A stretch of 64,000 nt of DNA from Nitrospirota bacterium (GCA_016219645.1 JACRLR010000007.1:1-64000); one strand, 5' to 3'. Positions 8,374 through 18,464 are shown, counted from the first letter of the stretch. Numbers and translations: made by a program. Notes: generated by a model from the sequence alone, not told the origin.

Positions 8374-8742
8374 TTAAAACATGAACCTCAATCCAACAAA
8401 GTGCATCCCAACCCCACCGGGCTTGCCCAACGGCAACCTTTTCGTCCAGCGCACTTCAGCGAGGGTCGGCGTACCAGCCAGCAAAATTGGGGTAGGCACA
8501 TAAACCTTTAATACCTGCGTAACCTCCGGGGACTGGTCCATCAAGAGCAACATCCCTCCGCTGCTGATGTTCAGTGAGAGTGCCTGCCCACTTTGGGTCG
8601 ACATGGGCAAGGCTCTGGGTGGCCCTGTCATCTCGTACCGTATCTCTCTGATGAGAGCCGCCCGCTCGCTGTGACTTTTCTGAGAATCTACAATCGGCCA
8701 CTCCCACTCTGTCTGTCCCACGTCGCGCCTCCTCTGTTCCAT
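8374..8742 (-). CDS. PilZ-like domain protein (possible c-di-GMP receptor)
   Basis: 122 residues from the preferred ATG, which has GGAG 8 bp upstream; a longer TTG start at 8778 is possible. RAALIREIRYEM followed by LSLNISSGGMLLLMD resembles the PilZ pattern (an Arg-rich motif, then D/N-x-S-x-x-G). The C-terminal end VGMHFVGLRF matches the last strand of PilZ barrels. Role if correct: binds cyclic di-GMP and relays it to envelope or polysaccharide functions, which suits its position beside the exopolysaccharide operon and a LuxR-type regulator. The Arg motif is not canonical, so ligand binding is uncertain. Confidence 0.65.
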   Translation of the reverse strand: MEQRRRDVGQTEWEWPIVDSQKSHSERAALIREIRYEMTGPPRALPMSTQSGQALSLNISSGGMLLLMDQSPEVTQVLKVYVPTPILLAGTPTLAEVRWTKRLPLGKPGGVGMHFVGLRFMF

Positions 8743-9076
8743 AAAAATATCTCCGCTCACTTTGTTAGGTCGGCTCAAGATTTTCTATCTGAGTACCATG
8801 CCATGGCATGGAAGACTGAACCAAAATAGTCAGCGCCTTCCCCTGATTGTGTTTCACACTATAGGTTGGGTGAGAAGTAGAGACAATACCGAGGACGTAG
8901 GCTTTGCTCCTCCTAAGTGTGGGTGTTGATTCTCCCTAAAATGGTTGACTCCCCTAAAAGGGTTAGATAGTATTTCCACTCTGAAGTTTCATTTCTTCTT
9001 TGAGCGTGATGCATTCAGAACACGGCGGATCATTTAGCATTGTTCCATTAACGACTGCGAAAGTATTCCTCCAACC
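8743..9076. other. Divergent intergenic region between PilZ-like and LuxR-type genes
   Basis: 334 bp with divergent genes on either side, so promoters in both directions are expected. The only clear structure is a pair of direct repeats at 8934-8967. Nothing else is supported. Confidence 0.4.
8934..8967. promoter_or_regulatory. Direct repeat CCCTAAAAKGGTT x2, candidate operator
   Basis: CCCTAAAATGGTTGA at 8934 and CCCTAAAAGGGTTAGA at 8952 are spaced 18 bp start to start, upstream of the LuxR-type gene at 9077. Same-face direct repeats of this kind often bind a regulator dimer. Autoregulation by the LuxR-type protein is one possibility (inference). Confidence 0.35.
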
Positions 9077-9685
9077 ATGAATGATTCGTCGCCCCTTGTA
9101 GATCCAACAGACAATCTCGCCGATCAGCGCGTGGGTTCAGGTATTATTGTCCTTTCAGCTTCCATGCAACTCCTCCATATGAACCGTCAGGCTTCAGAAT
9201 TGTCAAAACTCATCAACGCGGCTGAACAAACTCAATCGAACCGGAAGTCCGGACATGGAGTCCTGCCGACCGCATTGACAGAACTCTGCGGAGAAATCAT
9301 CAAAGCCCTCCATGTGCGCACCGAAGCAAAAGACTGGGAACAATTCGAGATCAAGCGTGTGGCTGGAAATCCTGAAAAACCAATCCTGCTGCGGGGGTTT
9401 GGCTTACCGGATCGAGGCGGGGTTCAGCATGCAAGACTCGTCGTCACATTGGAAGAGTTAGCCAGACGACAACAACTGAATACCGACCAAGCCAGGGAAA
9501 AGTTTCAGTTAACGAATCGCGAACAATCCGTTATTGAACATCTGGCCAAGGGATGGACGAACAAAGAGATCGCAAACGCTCTTGAGATTACTGAACAGAC
9601 TGTCAAAGAACACATTAAACACATCATGCGGAAAACCAACTCTACGACCAGGACAGGAATCCTCGTTCACGTCTTCAATTCGTAA
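9077..9685 (+). CDS. LuxR-family transcriptional regulator with PAS-like N-terminus
   Basis: 202 residues. The C-terminal LuxR helix-turn-helix runs from about residue 143 to 198 (LTNREQSVIEHLAKGW, NKEIANALEITEQTVKEHIK, HIMRKTNSTTR). The N-terminal half (GSGIIVLSASMQLLHMNRQA) looks like a PAS-type sensor strand pattern. There is no receiver domain with a phospho-Asp. Role: DNA-binding regulator, perhaps of the adjacent exopolysaccharide operon, which starts divergently beyond the PilZ-like gene (inference). I see no good Shine-Dalgarno sequence before the ATG. Confidence 0.88.
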   Translation: MNDSSPLVDPTDNLADQRVGSGIIVLSASMQLLHMNRQASELSKLINAAEQTQSNRKSGHGVLPTALTELCGEIIKALHVRTEAKDWEQFEIKRVAGNPEKPILLRGFGLPDRGGVQHARLVVTLEELARRQQLNTDQAREKFQLTNREQSVIEHLAKGWTNKEIANALEITEQTVKEHIKHIMRKTNSTTRTGILVHVFNS

Positions 9686-9751
9686 TCTGCATCAATACCT
9701 GTGTCGCAAATACCATAGTGCGCGAAATACAACACAGCGGCTCATTCCGAG

Positions 9752-9792
9752 TCGCTATATAACTCATTGCAAATCAATGACTTATATAGCGA
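9752..9792. repeat. Near-perfect 41-bp inverted repeat after the LuxR-type gene
   Basis: TCGCTATATAA on the left pairs with TTATATAGCGA on the right. Inner CTCATTG/CAATGAC adds seven pairs with one mismatch around a five-base loop. There is no following T-run, so it is not a standard intrinsic terminator. It could be an operator for the exported-protein gene at 9888 or an mRNA end structure. Confidence 0.7.
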
Positions 9793-9887
9793 TGCTCTGG
9801 CCTGTCGATTGCACTGTTGGTTCAGTACAGATGCATTGATGGTTGTGATTCTGAACTGATGTAAGACAAATTGAGGACAGAGGCCAT

Positions 9888-10376
9888 ATGAAGACCCTGC
9901 GCGTAGTTGTGGTAAGTGTTCTGGTTTCCCTGGCTGGGTTTCAGCTAGAACAACCGGTACAGGCAGCCTCAATTGACAACGGAAGCTTCATGAGCCTGTG
10001 GAATATCTATTCTCATTGCCAAGCCACCAGCGATTTCGCCCAACTAAGAGAGAATGCGTTGACCCTGACTAAGGCGGCTAACCATTCGCTCACCGAGGAA
10101 GGCTTTATTCTCCCCCTGCCAAACAAGCTTGAAGAGCTTGTATCCACTCCAGCTGCCAGATTCGCAGTTGATGTGAAAGCCATGGCTGCTGCCTGTTCCC
10201 TACGGGCAGGCTTCGCTGCCGTAGAAGCAGGGAAACTCGACGTTGCCAAAGACCTTCTCCGGCCAATCCTCAGCTATCAACCTCAATCTGAGTATTCCTA
10301 CTACAGCCTCCAGGCAAAATCCTTACTTTCCGAACTCGAGCCAAGCGCTATAGAGGTTACACTCAATCTCCGTTAG
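9888..10376 (+). CDS. Exported protein of unknown function
   Basis: 162 residues with a clear signal peptide (MKTLRVVVVSVLVSLAGFQL, cleavage near VQAAS). The mature part has two Cys (SHCQATS, AAACSLRAGF), and a C-terminal alpha-helical segment resembling a tetratricopeptide-like repeat (AGKLDVAKDLLRPILSYQPQ). A GAGG-containing sequence precedes the ATG. No family is recognised. It lies alone between the LuxR-type gene and the convergent glgA. Confidence 0.75.
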   Translation: MKTLRVVVVSVLVSLAGFQLEQPVQAASIDNGSFMSLWNIYSHCQATSDFAQLRENALTLTKAANHSLTEEGFILPLPNKLEELVSTPAARFAVDVKAMAAACSLRAGFAAVEAGKLDVAKDLLRPILSYQPQSEYSYYSLQAKSLLSELEPSAIEVTLNLR

Positions 10377-10466
10377 CTCTGACTAGTCCCACATAAGTCC
10401 CTCACCGCGTCAGGATCAAGCTTCGCCGATGGGGCCGTTCGTAAGCCGTGACAAGCGCTGTGGCTG

Positions 10467-11966
10467 TCATCCCCTCACTAATGACAAGAATAGTCTGTCA
10501 TAATCTTTCGCCGAACGAGCCCACGATACATCCTCAGCCATCCCTGCTTCGATCAATTGATCCCACATCGATCGATCTCGATATATCAACACAGCACTGC
10601 GCAAGACGGCCAGCAAAGCGTCGGCCCCGTCTTCTTCAATATGAAACCCCGTCGCCCGTCCTACCTGCTGAGCGTCTCTAGTCAGCGGCACAACTGTGTC
10701 AGCCAATCCACCGATTTTTCTCACAACGGGAACGGTGCCATAGCGGAGGCTGTAGAGCTGGCTAAGACCACAGGGCTCATACCGAGACGGCATGACAAAG
10801 ATATCTGCTCCGCCTTCAATACGATGCGCGAGCCCTTCATCGAAGCCGATTCGAAGTCCCATGCGATGGGGATAGCGAGCCTGAAGTTCCTTAAACCTGG
10901 CTTCGAGGTCCGGCTCGCCAGTTCCCAAGATCACCAACTGCAGATCCATTGCCATGAGTTGTGGAATAATAGTTGCCACAAGATCTAAACCCTTTTGCGA
11001 CGTCAACCGTGCAATCATGCCAAGAACCGGAGCCGTTGTCTCTGGCAGCTGAAACTCCTGCTGAAGCGATCGTTTGCACAGCAGTTTCCCAGAACGATCC
11101 ATTACCGAATATTTGGCCGGCAGATAGGAATCGGTCTCCGGATTCCATCGATCGGCATCAATACCATTGAGAATTCCCAGGAGTTGATCCTCACGATTGC
11201 GCAGCACACCCTCCAGTCCAAAACCGAATTCTGGCGTCAGAATTTCTCGCGCATAGGTGGGGCTGACCGTCGTGATATAATCAGCAAACACAATTCCACC
11301 CTTAAGTAAATTCACCATCCCATAGTACTCAATGGCTCCAGGATTAAAAAGCGAGGGGGGCAGACCAGTGCGTTCGAACTGCTCTCCAGGGAAAAGGCCT
11401 TGATACCCCACATTATGCAATGTCAGCACGGAGCGCACCTCAGGAGCAGCGACATCCTGCCGGTCCCGCACGATTGTATTGAGATAGACCGCGCAGAGAG
11501 CTGTTTGCCAATCATGCAGATGGAGGAGATGGGTCTTCCACCTGCAAGCGGTATGGAGATATGCCATCACCTCAATCGTCGCCCGGCAGAAGAATGAAAA
11601 CCGGTTCAGATTGTCAGGATAGTCCAGACCCTGATGTTGATACAGCCCCGGGCGGTCGAAAAAGCCTTCGTTCCGAATCGTCCACACTCTCAACTGACGA
11701 TCACCTTCGCCGGCTGGAAGGATATCTTCTTCAACCAACGTATCGACAGGCCCTTGAGGTGTCGGGACCCGCAACCAACAGATGGGACGAAAAGATCTTC
11801 CAGATTCGTTCAGACAACGATAGTGCGGCAGGAGGAGAATGACATCATGGCCAAGCTTCGCCAACTCAAGAGGCAAGGCGCCGGCGACATCGGCAAGCCC
11901 GCCCGTCTTCGCATAGGGCACCGCTTCTGAGGCAACCATGAGTAGATTCAGGGGCTGCTGTGTCAA
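10467..11966 (-). CDS. glgA: Glycogen synthase (ADP-glucose)
   Basis: 499 residues from the chosen TTG start. The GT5 N-terminus LLMVASEAVPYAKTGGLADV contains the KTGG nucleotide-sugar motif. GT-B C-terminal motifs include GMIARLTSQKGLDL and PSRYEPCGLSQLYSLRYGTVPVV. It extends alpha-1,4-glucan chains from ADP-glucose. The frame stays open 52 codons further upstream, but that extension is basic and unlike GlgA. The family normally starts 4-8 residues before the VASE motif, which fits TTG at 11966. It is a single gene, convergent with the exported-protein gene at 9888. Confidence 0.95.
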   Translation of the reverse strand: MTQQPLNLLMVASEAVPYAKTGGLADVAGALPLELAKLGHDVILLLPHYRCLNESGRSFRPICWLRVPTPQGPVDTLVEEDILPAGEGDRQLRVWTIRNEGFFDRPGLYQHQGLDYPDNLNRFSFFCRATIEVMAYLHTACRWKTHLLHLHDWQTALCAVYLNTIVRDRQDVAAPEVRSVLTLHNVGYQGLFPGEQFERTGLPPSLFNPGAIEYYGMVNLLKGGIVFADYITTVSPTYAREILTPEFGFGLEGVLRNREDQLLGILNGIDADRWNPETDSYLPAKYSVMDRSGKLLCKRSLQQEFQLPETTAPVLGMIARLTSQKGLDLVATIIPQLMAMDLQLVILGTGEPDLEARFKELQARYPHRMGLRIGFDEGLAHRIEGGADIFVMPSRYEPCGLSQLYSLRYGTVPVVRKIGGLADTVVPLTRDAQQVGRATGFHIEEDGADALLAVLRSAVLIYRDRSMWDQLIEAGMAEDVSWARSAKDYDRLFLSLVRG

Positions 11967-12243
11967 GGAAGACCTAAAAGTCTGTCCACATTGTCGGCCG
12001 GAACGAGACGCTCTGGTTCGTTGTTTGTATCTCGTCGGTCGTGAATTGTGAGCGAAGCAAGCTAGACACGCGGGAAAAGCGCGACTCAAAAATATAGACT
12101 TCTGACCGGTCCCGCTTTTCACGCAAGTCGTACGCGAGTAACGAAATACGCTTCACGGGGGGCAGAACGCTATGCGGATAACCGAGGATCGTTCGCTGCA
12201 GTAGAGAAATCAATATCGGCAAACTCCTAGAAAACGCATCCCA

Positions 12244-12768
12244 TCATTGAGCAGCAGGGGCTTCGAACCTGGTGCGAAATTTCTCTTCGTGCTTCCAACT
12301 TCGTCCTAACGCATGGAGTTCGGCCGAGGTTAGCGCCTCGCTATAAACAAGCCGCTCCTCAAAAAATACCACCAGCCACCCATGGTCCGGATAAGCCAGA
12401 AACAACGCATCGCCGGCCTCGATACGAACCTCCCACCCTCGAGGCGGTTCTCCGCTTGCCAATCTTGATCGTGGAATCAGCGAGTCGTCTTTCATGCCGA
12501 AGAACTGCATAAATTCGGTATGTTGATATGTCGGCTCCCCCCAAGCCCCCACAAATGCGCGGGGAGTCAACTGATGGAGCAGCAACTGGTTGTTTCGCAC
12601 ATGCTCCTCTTGTACTTCCAATGCTGGCATCCCGCTGCAATTGAGAACCGACCCAAGCGCCATTACGATGAACACCCAGGCCCATCCAGAGCGCCACACA
12701 AAACCAAAACGCCCGGGCCACTGTCCACCATAACAGGTCGGCCCAACGATGCCGGGGAAGTTCATCAC
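12244..12768 (-). CDS. Putative membrane-anchored protein or lipoprotein of unknown function
   Basis: 174 residues. A hydrophobic stretch near residues 28-45 (GWAWVFIVMALGSVLNC) ends in Cys, a weak lipobox. The soluble part has LLLHQLTPRAFVGAWGEPTY, typical of small exported proteins that track a paired residue change (an SmpA/outer-membrane-assembly-like pattern), but I cannot assign a family. The start overlaps the DUF971 stop by 4 bp, so the two are translationally coupled. Confidence 0.7.
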   Translation of the reverse strand: MMNFPGIVGPTCYGGQWPGRFGFVWRSGWAWVFIVMALGSVLNCSGMPALEVQEEHVRNNQLLLHQLTPRAFVGAWGEPTYQHTEFMQFFGMKDDSLIPRSRLASGEPPRGWEVRIEAGDALFLAYPDHGWLVVFFEERLVYSEALTSAELHALGRSWKHEEKFRTRFEAPAAQ

Positions 12769-13127
12769 AATAGACGCCGACTCCTTGGTTCAACAGGCTT
12801 CACAGGCTGACAGCTATCACACTGACAAAGCCGCCGAAGAAGGGCATAGGAGTATATCCCTGTGTCGTGACCATCGCTCCAGGTAAATTGCAATGCATAC
12901 CGCCCGACCGGCTGCACATCCTGCAGCATGATTAAGAGCGGCACATCATTCGGTTGCAATCGTCGAGCGCCAGACCACTCATCTACGCAAGCTGCGCAGG
13001 GACATTGCTGACGGAGATACCGGACAGGATAGACGGCCTTGTGCCCATCATTCCATTCGATACCCAACACCCCCTTCTCAATCCAGGTCATGTCTCTCGG
13101 CTCACACACCGTCTCGGCCATGTTCAC
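12765..13127 (-). CDS. DUF971 (GBBH-like N-terminal) domain protein
   Basis: 120 residues matching DUF971: LGIEWNDGHKAVYPVRYLRQQCPCAACVDEWSG, then VGRYALQFTWSDGHDTGIYSYALLRRLC. Two Cys groups (CPCAAC, and CQCDSC near the C-terminus) could bind a metal. In other bacteria this domain occurs fused to Mrp/ApbC Fe-S carriers and at the N-terminus of gamma-butyrobetaine hydroxylase. As a stand-alone protein its function is not established. It is co-transcribed with the following exported-protein gene (4-bp overlap). A heptamer-repeat hairpin lies directly upstream. Confidence 0.85.
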   Translation of the reverse strand: MNMAETVCEPRDMTWIEKGVLGIEWNDGHKAVYPVRYLRQQCPCAACVDEWSGARRLQPNDVPLLIMLQDVQPVGRYALQFTWSDGHDTGIYSYALLRRLCQCDSCQPVKPVEPRSRRLL

Positions 13128-13160
13128 GCATTCCTTCTTACGACGTCACTGATCAGGGAT

Positions 13161-13276
13161 TCAGGCTGAAGGCTTTTAGGCCAAAGGCAGAAGACTTAAG
13201 ATCGGATTTCCGAACACTTCAGCCTGAACCCCTTCGGCCTGTGCCCCTAGCCTTCAGCCTAAACAGCCTTCAGTCT
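13161..13276. repeat. Heptamer-repeat hairpin, core AGGCNNA
   Basis: The left arm is about five units such as AGGCTGA and AGGCTTT. The right arm carries the complement (TTCAGCC, TTCGGCC). A few units are 8-9 bp long. It fills the gap between recO and the DUF971 gene. Confidence 0.8.
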
Positions 13277-13313
13277 ATCTACCTGCGTAGTGACTTTCCT
13301 ACTGACAAACGCC

Positions 13314-14072
13314 TCATCCGCGTGACGGAATCGAGAGAAAATTCACAGGAGGGAGTTGTCTGCCTGCCACTACCGTCACATACCCTTCAATCGCATTCTC
13401 CACCTCGTGCCGAACCTGCCCGGCGGCTTTCAGACGATCGATCACAGCAGGCGAAAGCCGCAACGCCTGCTGAAGAAATGCCAAGCTCCCTCGCGAGAGC
13501 GGCACACAGCGGAACGCCTGGCGCGCGGCGCAGGCGACACAGACCAGGCCTCCTGACAGAGGTGAGAACTGCGGCTCTCCCACCAACCGACTCTGACCAC
13601 AGGCGGTGCAGTGATCGGTCTGAGGGCGAAACCCGATAAGGCCCAGCAGTCGAATCTGAAACAAGAGGGCCGTCAATGCCGGGTCCTGGCTCATGACTAA
13701 TGCGTGCAATCCCTGTTCAAGCGTCTCGAAGAGCTGCTGGTCTGGATCCCCGTCTGGCGTCACCGCGCCCACCACATTGACCATCCGTGCGGCAGCGGTC
13801 ATCCGCGTCAAGTCTTCGCGGAAACTCATGAACGGTTCCACGAGATCGACTTGAGAAATTCTATAGAGTGAATCCCCAGATTTTTCGAACAGGTTCAGAT
13901 GGCAGACGGTAAGGGGTTCGAGTGATGCGCCGAGACGGCTCTTCATCCGACGAGCTCCACGCGCCACACCCCGAACCTTTCCCCGCTCCTTGGTATAGAA
14001 GGTCACGATACGATCGGCATCGCCCCACTTCCGACTTTTCAGCGTGATGGCCGCAGTCTTGATCAGCGGCAT
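13314..14072 (-). CDS. recO: DNA repair protein RecO
   Basis: 252 residues. The N-terminal OB-fold has IKTAAITLKSRKWGDADRIVTFYTKERGKV and GVARGARRMKSRLGASLEPL. The C-terminal half carries a zinc site, HCTACGQ with a later GLVCVACAARQAF. Role: loads RecA on single-stranded DNA coated with SSB, with RecR, in gap repair. AGGGG lies upstream of the ATG. Length is normal. It stands alone between two repeat elements. Confidence 0.95.
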   Translation of the reverse strand: MPLIKTAAITLKSRKWGDADRIVTFYTKERGKVRGVARGARRMKSRLGASLEPLTVCHLNLFEKSGDSLYRISQVDLVEPFMSFREDLTRMTAAARMVNVVGAVTPDGDPDQQLFETLEQGLHALVMSQDPALTALLFQIRLLGLIGFRPQTDHCTACGQSRLVGEPQFSPLSGGLVCVACAARQAFRCVPLSRGSLAFLQQALRLSPAVIDRLKAAGQVRHEVENAIEGYVTVVAGRQLPPVNFLSIPSRG

Positions 14073-14212
14073 GGGAAATACCCCTGTCGAGACAGAAGAT
14101 AGGCATGGCCGCCAGGTTGCGCAGTCTTTCCCATTATCAGTTTCCTGAACAACTCAGTTTTTGTGTGACACACAGCTGTGATAATACGTATGGTGATAGC
14201 GCTTGACGGTCA

Positions 14213-14366
14213 GCAGGATGCTCAAAAAGTTCGTCCAGCAAGGCCGCGCGAATAGAGAAGGTTTAGGTCGAGGTTAAGGTCAAGTGTCGAGCAGGTTCTT
14301 GTTTGCTCAACCTTAGTCTCAGCCTTAACCTTCCCATAACGCTGGCGGACTTTTTCAGCATCCTGC
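14213..14366. repeat. Palindromic element, copy A, with hexamer hairpin core
   Basis: The outer arms GCAGGATGCTCAAAAAG and CTTTTTCAGCATCCTGC match the other copies. The usual GTAC-centred core is replaced by a period-6 array (GGTTTA, GGTCGA, GGTTAA, GGTCAA) and its complement. The right end shares one base with the mgtE stop codon. Confidence 0.85.
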
Positions 14367-15865
14367 TAGCGAAGGTATCCCATGAATACTGTGGCCAGAG
14401 AGAGATAGATGGTAATACCCGTAATGTCATTCGCCGTTGTCACAAAGGGGCCGGCCGCTACGGCAGGATCCACCCCCATGCGCTTCAGAAAGATAGGCAT
14501 GAATGTCGCCATACTGGTCGAAACCATGAATGCCAAAATCAGCGATACCCCAACGACCATGCCAAGGAACTCTTGATGCCATATCCAACCGACGACAGTG
14601 AGAATCACACCGCAGGCAAGCCCCATCAGTAGCCCTATCTTGATTTCCCTCAAAAAGACAGCGCGCACATCCGTCAGTTCAATCAGCCCTGTCGCCAATC
14701 CTCGGATGATAAGGGTCGAGGACTGGAGGCCCACGTTTCCCCCCATGGCGGCGATGACCGGAATAAAAGTCACGATGGCCACGACTTCCTGAATCGTATA
14801 CCGAAACTCCCACAGGATTGCACCAGAGAGCAGACTGCCGACCAGATTCGTAAAGAGCCACGGAAGCCGGTGCTTCGCCGACGCCACACTGGAAGATTTT
14901 GAGGCCGTCCCCTCCTCAATCGCACCGGCCATCTTGAGCATGTCTTCGGTCGCTTCTTCCCGGATCACGTCTACAACATCGTCAACCGTAATAATACCGA
15001 CCAATCTGTTGTCGTTGTCGAGGACCGGAATCGCGAGCAAGTTGTAACTCGCTACCTGACGGGCGACTTCTTCTTGGTCCATGTCGACAGTCACACTGAT
15101 AATATCGCGCGTCACGAAGTTTTTCAGCGGCGTCGAAGGAGGGACCGTCAGTAACCGCCGCAGTGAGAGCACCCCGACCAAGCGCTCATCCTTGTCGATC
15201 ACATAAATATAGAACACCATTTCCGTATCGGTCGCCAGCTGGAGACGTTGGATGGCATCCTGCGCCGTTGCATCTTCCGAAAGCGCAAAGAACTCTGTCG
15301 TCATGATGCCGCCTGCCGTACCCTTCGGATACTTCAGCAGGTCGGCAACTTCCGTGGAGTCCTCCTTCCGCATCAGCGAGAGGATTTCTTTGGCCCGTTC
15401 TTCCGGCAACACCCCGAGGAGATAGGCCACATCGTCAGGGCCGAGGTCTTTGATCAGCCAGGCGATATCCGAATGCAGTAGATCCGCCAGCACTTGATTG
15501 ATACTGTCGCTGTCAAGCTCGCTCAGCACTTGGCCGCGCTTCGATTCACCTCGCACCAGTTCGAAGACTTCCCTCTTTTCTTTGGGGGAAGAGAGATGCG
15601 TAATGACTTGCGCAATATCGGCCTGATGCATTCGGCCCAGCATCTTCGCGAGATTGGTGATTGCACCCCGGTGCAACAGCCGTTGCACCGACAACAGCAC
15701 GATGTCGGACTTGGTCCTGCCCCGATCAGCCTGATCACGTAGCGTGTCGCGGAGGAGATCTTTATCCCCAGGGCGAGGACCAGGTTCCGCCGGATTGGAT
15801 TCTGTTACGCGTTCGGTCGGTTGCATCGTCACATCCGGTCTAAAAGTCTGAATGCCAAATGTCAT
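14366..15865 (-). CDS. mgtE: Magnesium transporter MgtE
   Basis: About 499 residues. The N-terminal superhelical domain runs to about 190 with LPEERAKEILSLMRKEDSTEVADLLKYP. The tandem CBS domains follow (TAGGIMTTEFFALSEDATAQDAI; VTRDIISVTVDMDQEEVARQVASYNLLAIPVLD). The membrane domain of five helices begins after LPWLFTNLVGSLLSG and contains VAAGPFVTTANDITGITIY with the ion-pathway aspartate. Role: Mg2+ channel gated by Mg2+ at the cytosolic domains. TTG at 15868 is one codon upstream and cannot be excluded. The TAG stop sits exactly at the edge of repeat element A. Confidence 0.95.
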   Translation of the reverse strand: MTFGIQTFRPDVTMQPTERVTESNPAEPGPRPGDKDLLRDTLRDQADRGRTKSDIVLLSVQRLLHRGAITNLAKMLGRMHQADIAQVITHLSSPKEKREVFELVRGESKRGQVLSELDSDSINQVLADLLHSDIAWLIKDLGPDDVAYLLGVLPEERAKEILSLMRKEDSTEVADLLKYPKGTAGGIMTTEFFALSEDATAQDAIQRLQLATDTEMVFYIYVIDKDERLVGVLSLRRLLTVPPSTPLKNFVTRDIISVTVDMDQEEVARQVASYNLLAIPVLDNDNRLVGIITVDDVVDVIREEATEDMLKMAGAIEEGTASKSSSVASAKHRLPWLFTNLVGSLLSGAILWEFRYTIQEVVAIVTFIPVIAAMGGNVGLQSSTLIIRGLATGLIELTDVRAVFLREIKIGLLMGLACGVILTVVGWIWHQEFLGMVVGVSLILAFMVSTSMATFMPIFLKRMGVDPAVAAGPFVTTANDITGITIYLSLATVFMGYLR

Positions 15866-15911
15866 CAAGTCTTGGATCTGGACACGATGACGTTATCACC
15901 TTCACGACTAT

Positions 15912-16799
15912 CTAATATCCCAGCTCCGTGAGGGCATGTTCATCTTCTCGCCACGCTTCTCTCACTTTCACCCACAACTGGAGAAACACCTTCATGTCAA
16001 AGATCTGCTCCATGTCGCGTCGTGCATCGGTCCCGACCGCCTTAAGCCTCTCTCCGTGCTTCCCGATCAGGATCGCTTTTTGAGATTCCCGCTCGACCAG
16101 TACCGTCGCACCGATGCGAGCAAGCTTCCCCTCCTCGACAAATTCGTCAATCTCTACGGCAACCGAATAGGGCACTTCCTCATAGGTCTGGCGTAAAATC
16201 TTCTCTCGAATCATCTCCGCCGCCAAGGTCCGCATGGATTGATCTGTGACTGTGTCCGTATCATAGGCCGCATCTCCTTCCAAAAGATGGGCCACCGTGA
16301 CCGACATCAAACGATCGACATTATCGCCCGTTTCAGCCGATACCGGCACCACGTCTGTCCACTCGAATAATCTGGCATAGGCTTCCATCACCGGAAGCAA
16401 CTTGAGCTTATTAACCAGATCCACCTTGTTTAGCACCAGAATCACGGGGCGAGGACGCTTCCTTACTGCCCCCTTCAGATGGTCGACGACCAATAGATCA
16501 CCAGGACCGGGGGAACTCGTCGAGTCCATCAACACGAACAGGATGTCTGCCTCCTCCAGCACATCGACCGTGGTGCGGACCATGCGACGATTGAGCAGGT
16601 GTTGGGGCTTATGCAATCCCGGGGTATCAAGCAAGGCGATCTGTGCGCCAGGCGCATGCATGATCCCGAGAATTCTCGTCCTTGTCGTTTGCGGCTTGTC
16701 TGAAACGATCGCAATTTTTTGATCGAGCAACTGATTGAGCAATGTCGACTTGCCGACGTTGGGCCGCCCGATAATCGCTACTGTCCCGAACTTCATCAT
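15912..16799 (-). CDS. era: GTPase Era
   Basis: 295 residues. G1 is GRPNVGKST (11-19), G3 is DTPGLHKP (58-65), G4 is NKVD (124-127). A C-terminal KH domain includes AILIGKHGERLKAVG. Role: binds the 3' end of 16S rRNA and helps mature the small ribosomal subunit. Two ATG codons stand in tandem at the start. It is the last gene of the gatC-to-era run; ftsB lies 22 bp upstream. Confidence 0.97.
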   Translation of the reverse strand: MMKFGTVAIIGRPNVGKSTLLNQLLDQKIAIVSDKPQTTRTRILGIMHAPGAQIALLDTPGLHKPQHLLNRRMVRTTVDVLEEADILFVLMDSTSSPGPGDLLVVDHLKGAVRKRPRPVILVLNKVDLVNKLKLLPVMEAYARLFEWTDVVPVSAETGDNVDRLMSVTVAHLLEGDAAYDTDTVTDQSMRTLAAEMIREKILRQTYEEVPYSVAVEIDEFVEEGKLARIGATVLVERESQKAILIGKHGERLKAVGTDARRDMEQIFDMKVFLQLWVKVREAWREDEHALTELGY

Positions 16800-16821
16800 G
16801 CTACCGGCTGCGCCGCTCCTG

Positions 16822-17151
16822 TCATGGCGATGGGATCAATTGATACACAGTTTCACCTTTACGCACGTACCCGAGCTGTTCACGCGCCAACTGCTCGATT
16901 TTCGAGGGGTCATGTTCCAGACGATCAATGTCCCCTCGAAGTGTACGGGTCGCCCGCTGCAACTCCTGAATATCTGCGTCCAACCGTTGTGCGTGCTCAC
17001 GCATGGAGAGGTAGCCCGGTAGACCCATGTCGCCAAAGATCAACACCACGAGCAACAGCAGACACATGGCAACCCCGACATAATGGGCGCCCGTCACCAT
17101 GCGACGCCGCCAGTCCAGCCACTGCCGTCCACGATTCCGCTTGATGATCAT
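16822..17151 (-). CDS. ftsB: FtsB/DivIC-like septum formation initiator
   Basis: 109 residues: a short basic N-terminus, one membrane helix (VGVAMCLLLLVVLIFGD, about 25-41), then a coiled coil (REHAQRLDADIQELQRATRTL) and the closing motif EQLAREQLGYVRKGETVY that defines this family. Role: structural partner of FtsL and FtsQ in the division complex. It follows eno closely, the same arrangement seen in many bacteria (eno-ftsB). Confidence 0.9.
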   Translation of the reverse strand: MIIKRNRGRQWLDWRRRMVTGAHYVGVAMCLLLLVVLIFGDMGLPGYLSMREHAQRLDADIQELQRATRTLRGDIDRLEHDPSKIEQLAREQLGYVRKGETVYQLIPSP

Positions 17152-17167
17152 TGCCGCTCACTCACCA

Positions 17168-18463
<1,296 letters not shown>

Positions 18464-18464
18464 T

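Noticed and set aside
7917-8384. Three short plus-strand frames in the region upstream of the exopolysaccharide operon
   Set aside because: No ribosome-binding site, no recognisable pattern, and mutually overlapping frames.
11967-12122. N-terminal extension of GlgA by 52 residues
   Set aside because: Basic and low in similarity to GlgA; the family starts just before the VASE motif.
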